Shown here one piece after another: positions 5,777 through 6,015 of a stretch of 6,015 bases of DNA (position 1 is its first letter; each line of letters opens with the position of its first letter). Origin of the DNA: Spirochaetia bacterium UBA5368 (lineage in GTDB: Bacteria > Spirochaetota > UBA4802 > UBA5368); contig DHPI01000065.1 in the NCBI GenBank assembly GCA_002407865.1, positions 41,777-47,791 of the forward strand, in the 5' to 3' direction. Made by a program: the position numbers and the translations under genes. The notes beneath the pieces are model-generated. The model did not search any database. It worked only from the letters and a program-made list of their open reading frames with translations, and had not been told where the DNA came from.

Positions 5777-6015
5777 TCAGCCCCTGTCGATCAGTTCCAT
5801 AAATGTGTTTTCGTCAATGTCGGCAAGAGGAATTTTTACGACAAGCCTGCATGGATAATAGCCGTCGGCGTTGGGGGTAATACCGAAGGGATTGCCGGGC
5901 TGGGGCGAGGTCTGTCCACCCCTGTAATATTCAAAAACCATTTCGTCGCAATTGATGGCGTACGCGTATTCACAGTACGAATCCCGAATAAAATCCGACG
6001 CCTCCGGAAAGTGCG
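5777..6015 (-). CDS. C-terminal fragment of an unrecognised protein
   Basis: The minus strand is open from the window edge to TGA at 5777-5779, giving 78 codons plus a partial one. The translation is protein-like: it includes SDFIRDSYCEYAYAINCD, EMVFEYYRGGQTSPQPGNPF, YYPCRLVVKIPLADIDEN and ends MELIDRG. It is acidic and aromatic-rich with three Cys, and shows no membrane segment. I do not recognise the family. It converges on the methyltransferase gene with a 7-bp gap and no clear intrinsic terminator between them. Confidence 0.65.
   Translation of the reverse strand, partial: HFPEASDFIRDSYCEYAYAINCDEMVFEYYRGGQTSPQPGNPFGITPNADGYYPCRLVVKIPLADIDENTFMELIDRG

Overview
The window looks like a piece of chromosome from an anaerobic or facultatively anaerobic bacterium with a Tat export system. 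The signs are two twin-arginine motifs, a membrane polyferredoxin with six predicted 4Fe-4S clusters, and an iron-sulfur rRNA methyltransferase. Coding DNA is moderately GC-rich, with one AT-rich dip at about 1700-1880. I cannot place the phylum. The gene content would fit Spirochaetota or delta-proteobacterial-type lineages, but nothing here is diagnostic.

Layout. The left part is read on the minus strand. A small PHP-domain metal-dependent phosphoesterase (953-1537) is followed by the first 293 codons of a thiolase-superfamily protein (880 down to the window edge). A 543-bp intergenic region (1538-2080) separates this pair from a divergent plus-strand group. That region holds near-repeated inverted repeats, a nested stem structure and a good sigma70-like promoter (1877-1905). 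The plus-strand group is a Tat-exported DUF362 protein (2081-3031), a NapH-NapG-like fused polyferredoxin (3028-4596, start overlapping the previous stop as ATGA), and an RlmD-type 23S rRNA uracil-C5 methyltransferase (4633-5769). At the right edge, the C-terminal 78 codons of an unrecognised minus-strand gene converge on the methyltransferase with a 7-bp gap.

How the genes work together. DUF362 and the polyferredoxin are translationally coupled and look like one membrane/periplasmic redox module. The polyferredoxin would move electrons through the membrane, and the exported DUF362 protein is the obvious candidate partner, because no molybdoenzyme or cytochrome is encoded here. The methyltransferase is a housekeeping gene that probably rides on the same transcript. 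The thiolase-like protein seems to lack the usual nucleophilic cysteine and may be a repurposed or non-catalytic family member.

Most notable points: (1) an A8 run containing a dnaX-type A AAA AAG heptamer, plus a perfect GC hairpin, lies exactly at the junction of the NapH-like and NapG-like halves. A -1 slip would end the product as a NapH-sized protein five bases before a GTG that would start a NapG-like Tat protein. (2) The DUF362/polyferredoxin module has no recognisable terminal reductase. (3) The thiolase active site is degenerate. (4) The divergent intergenic region has operator-like repeats.
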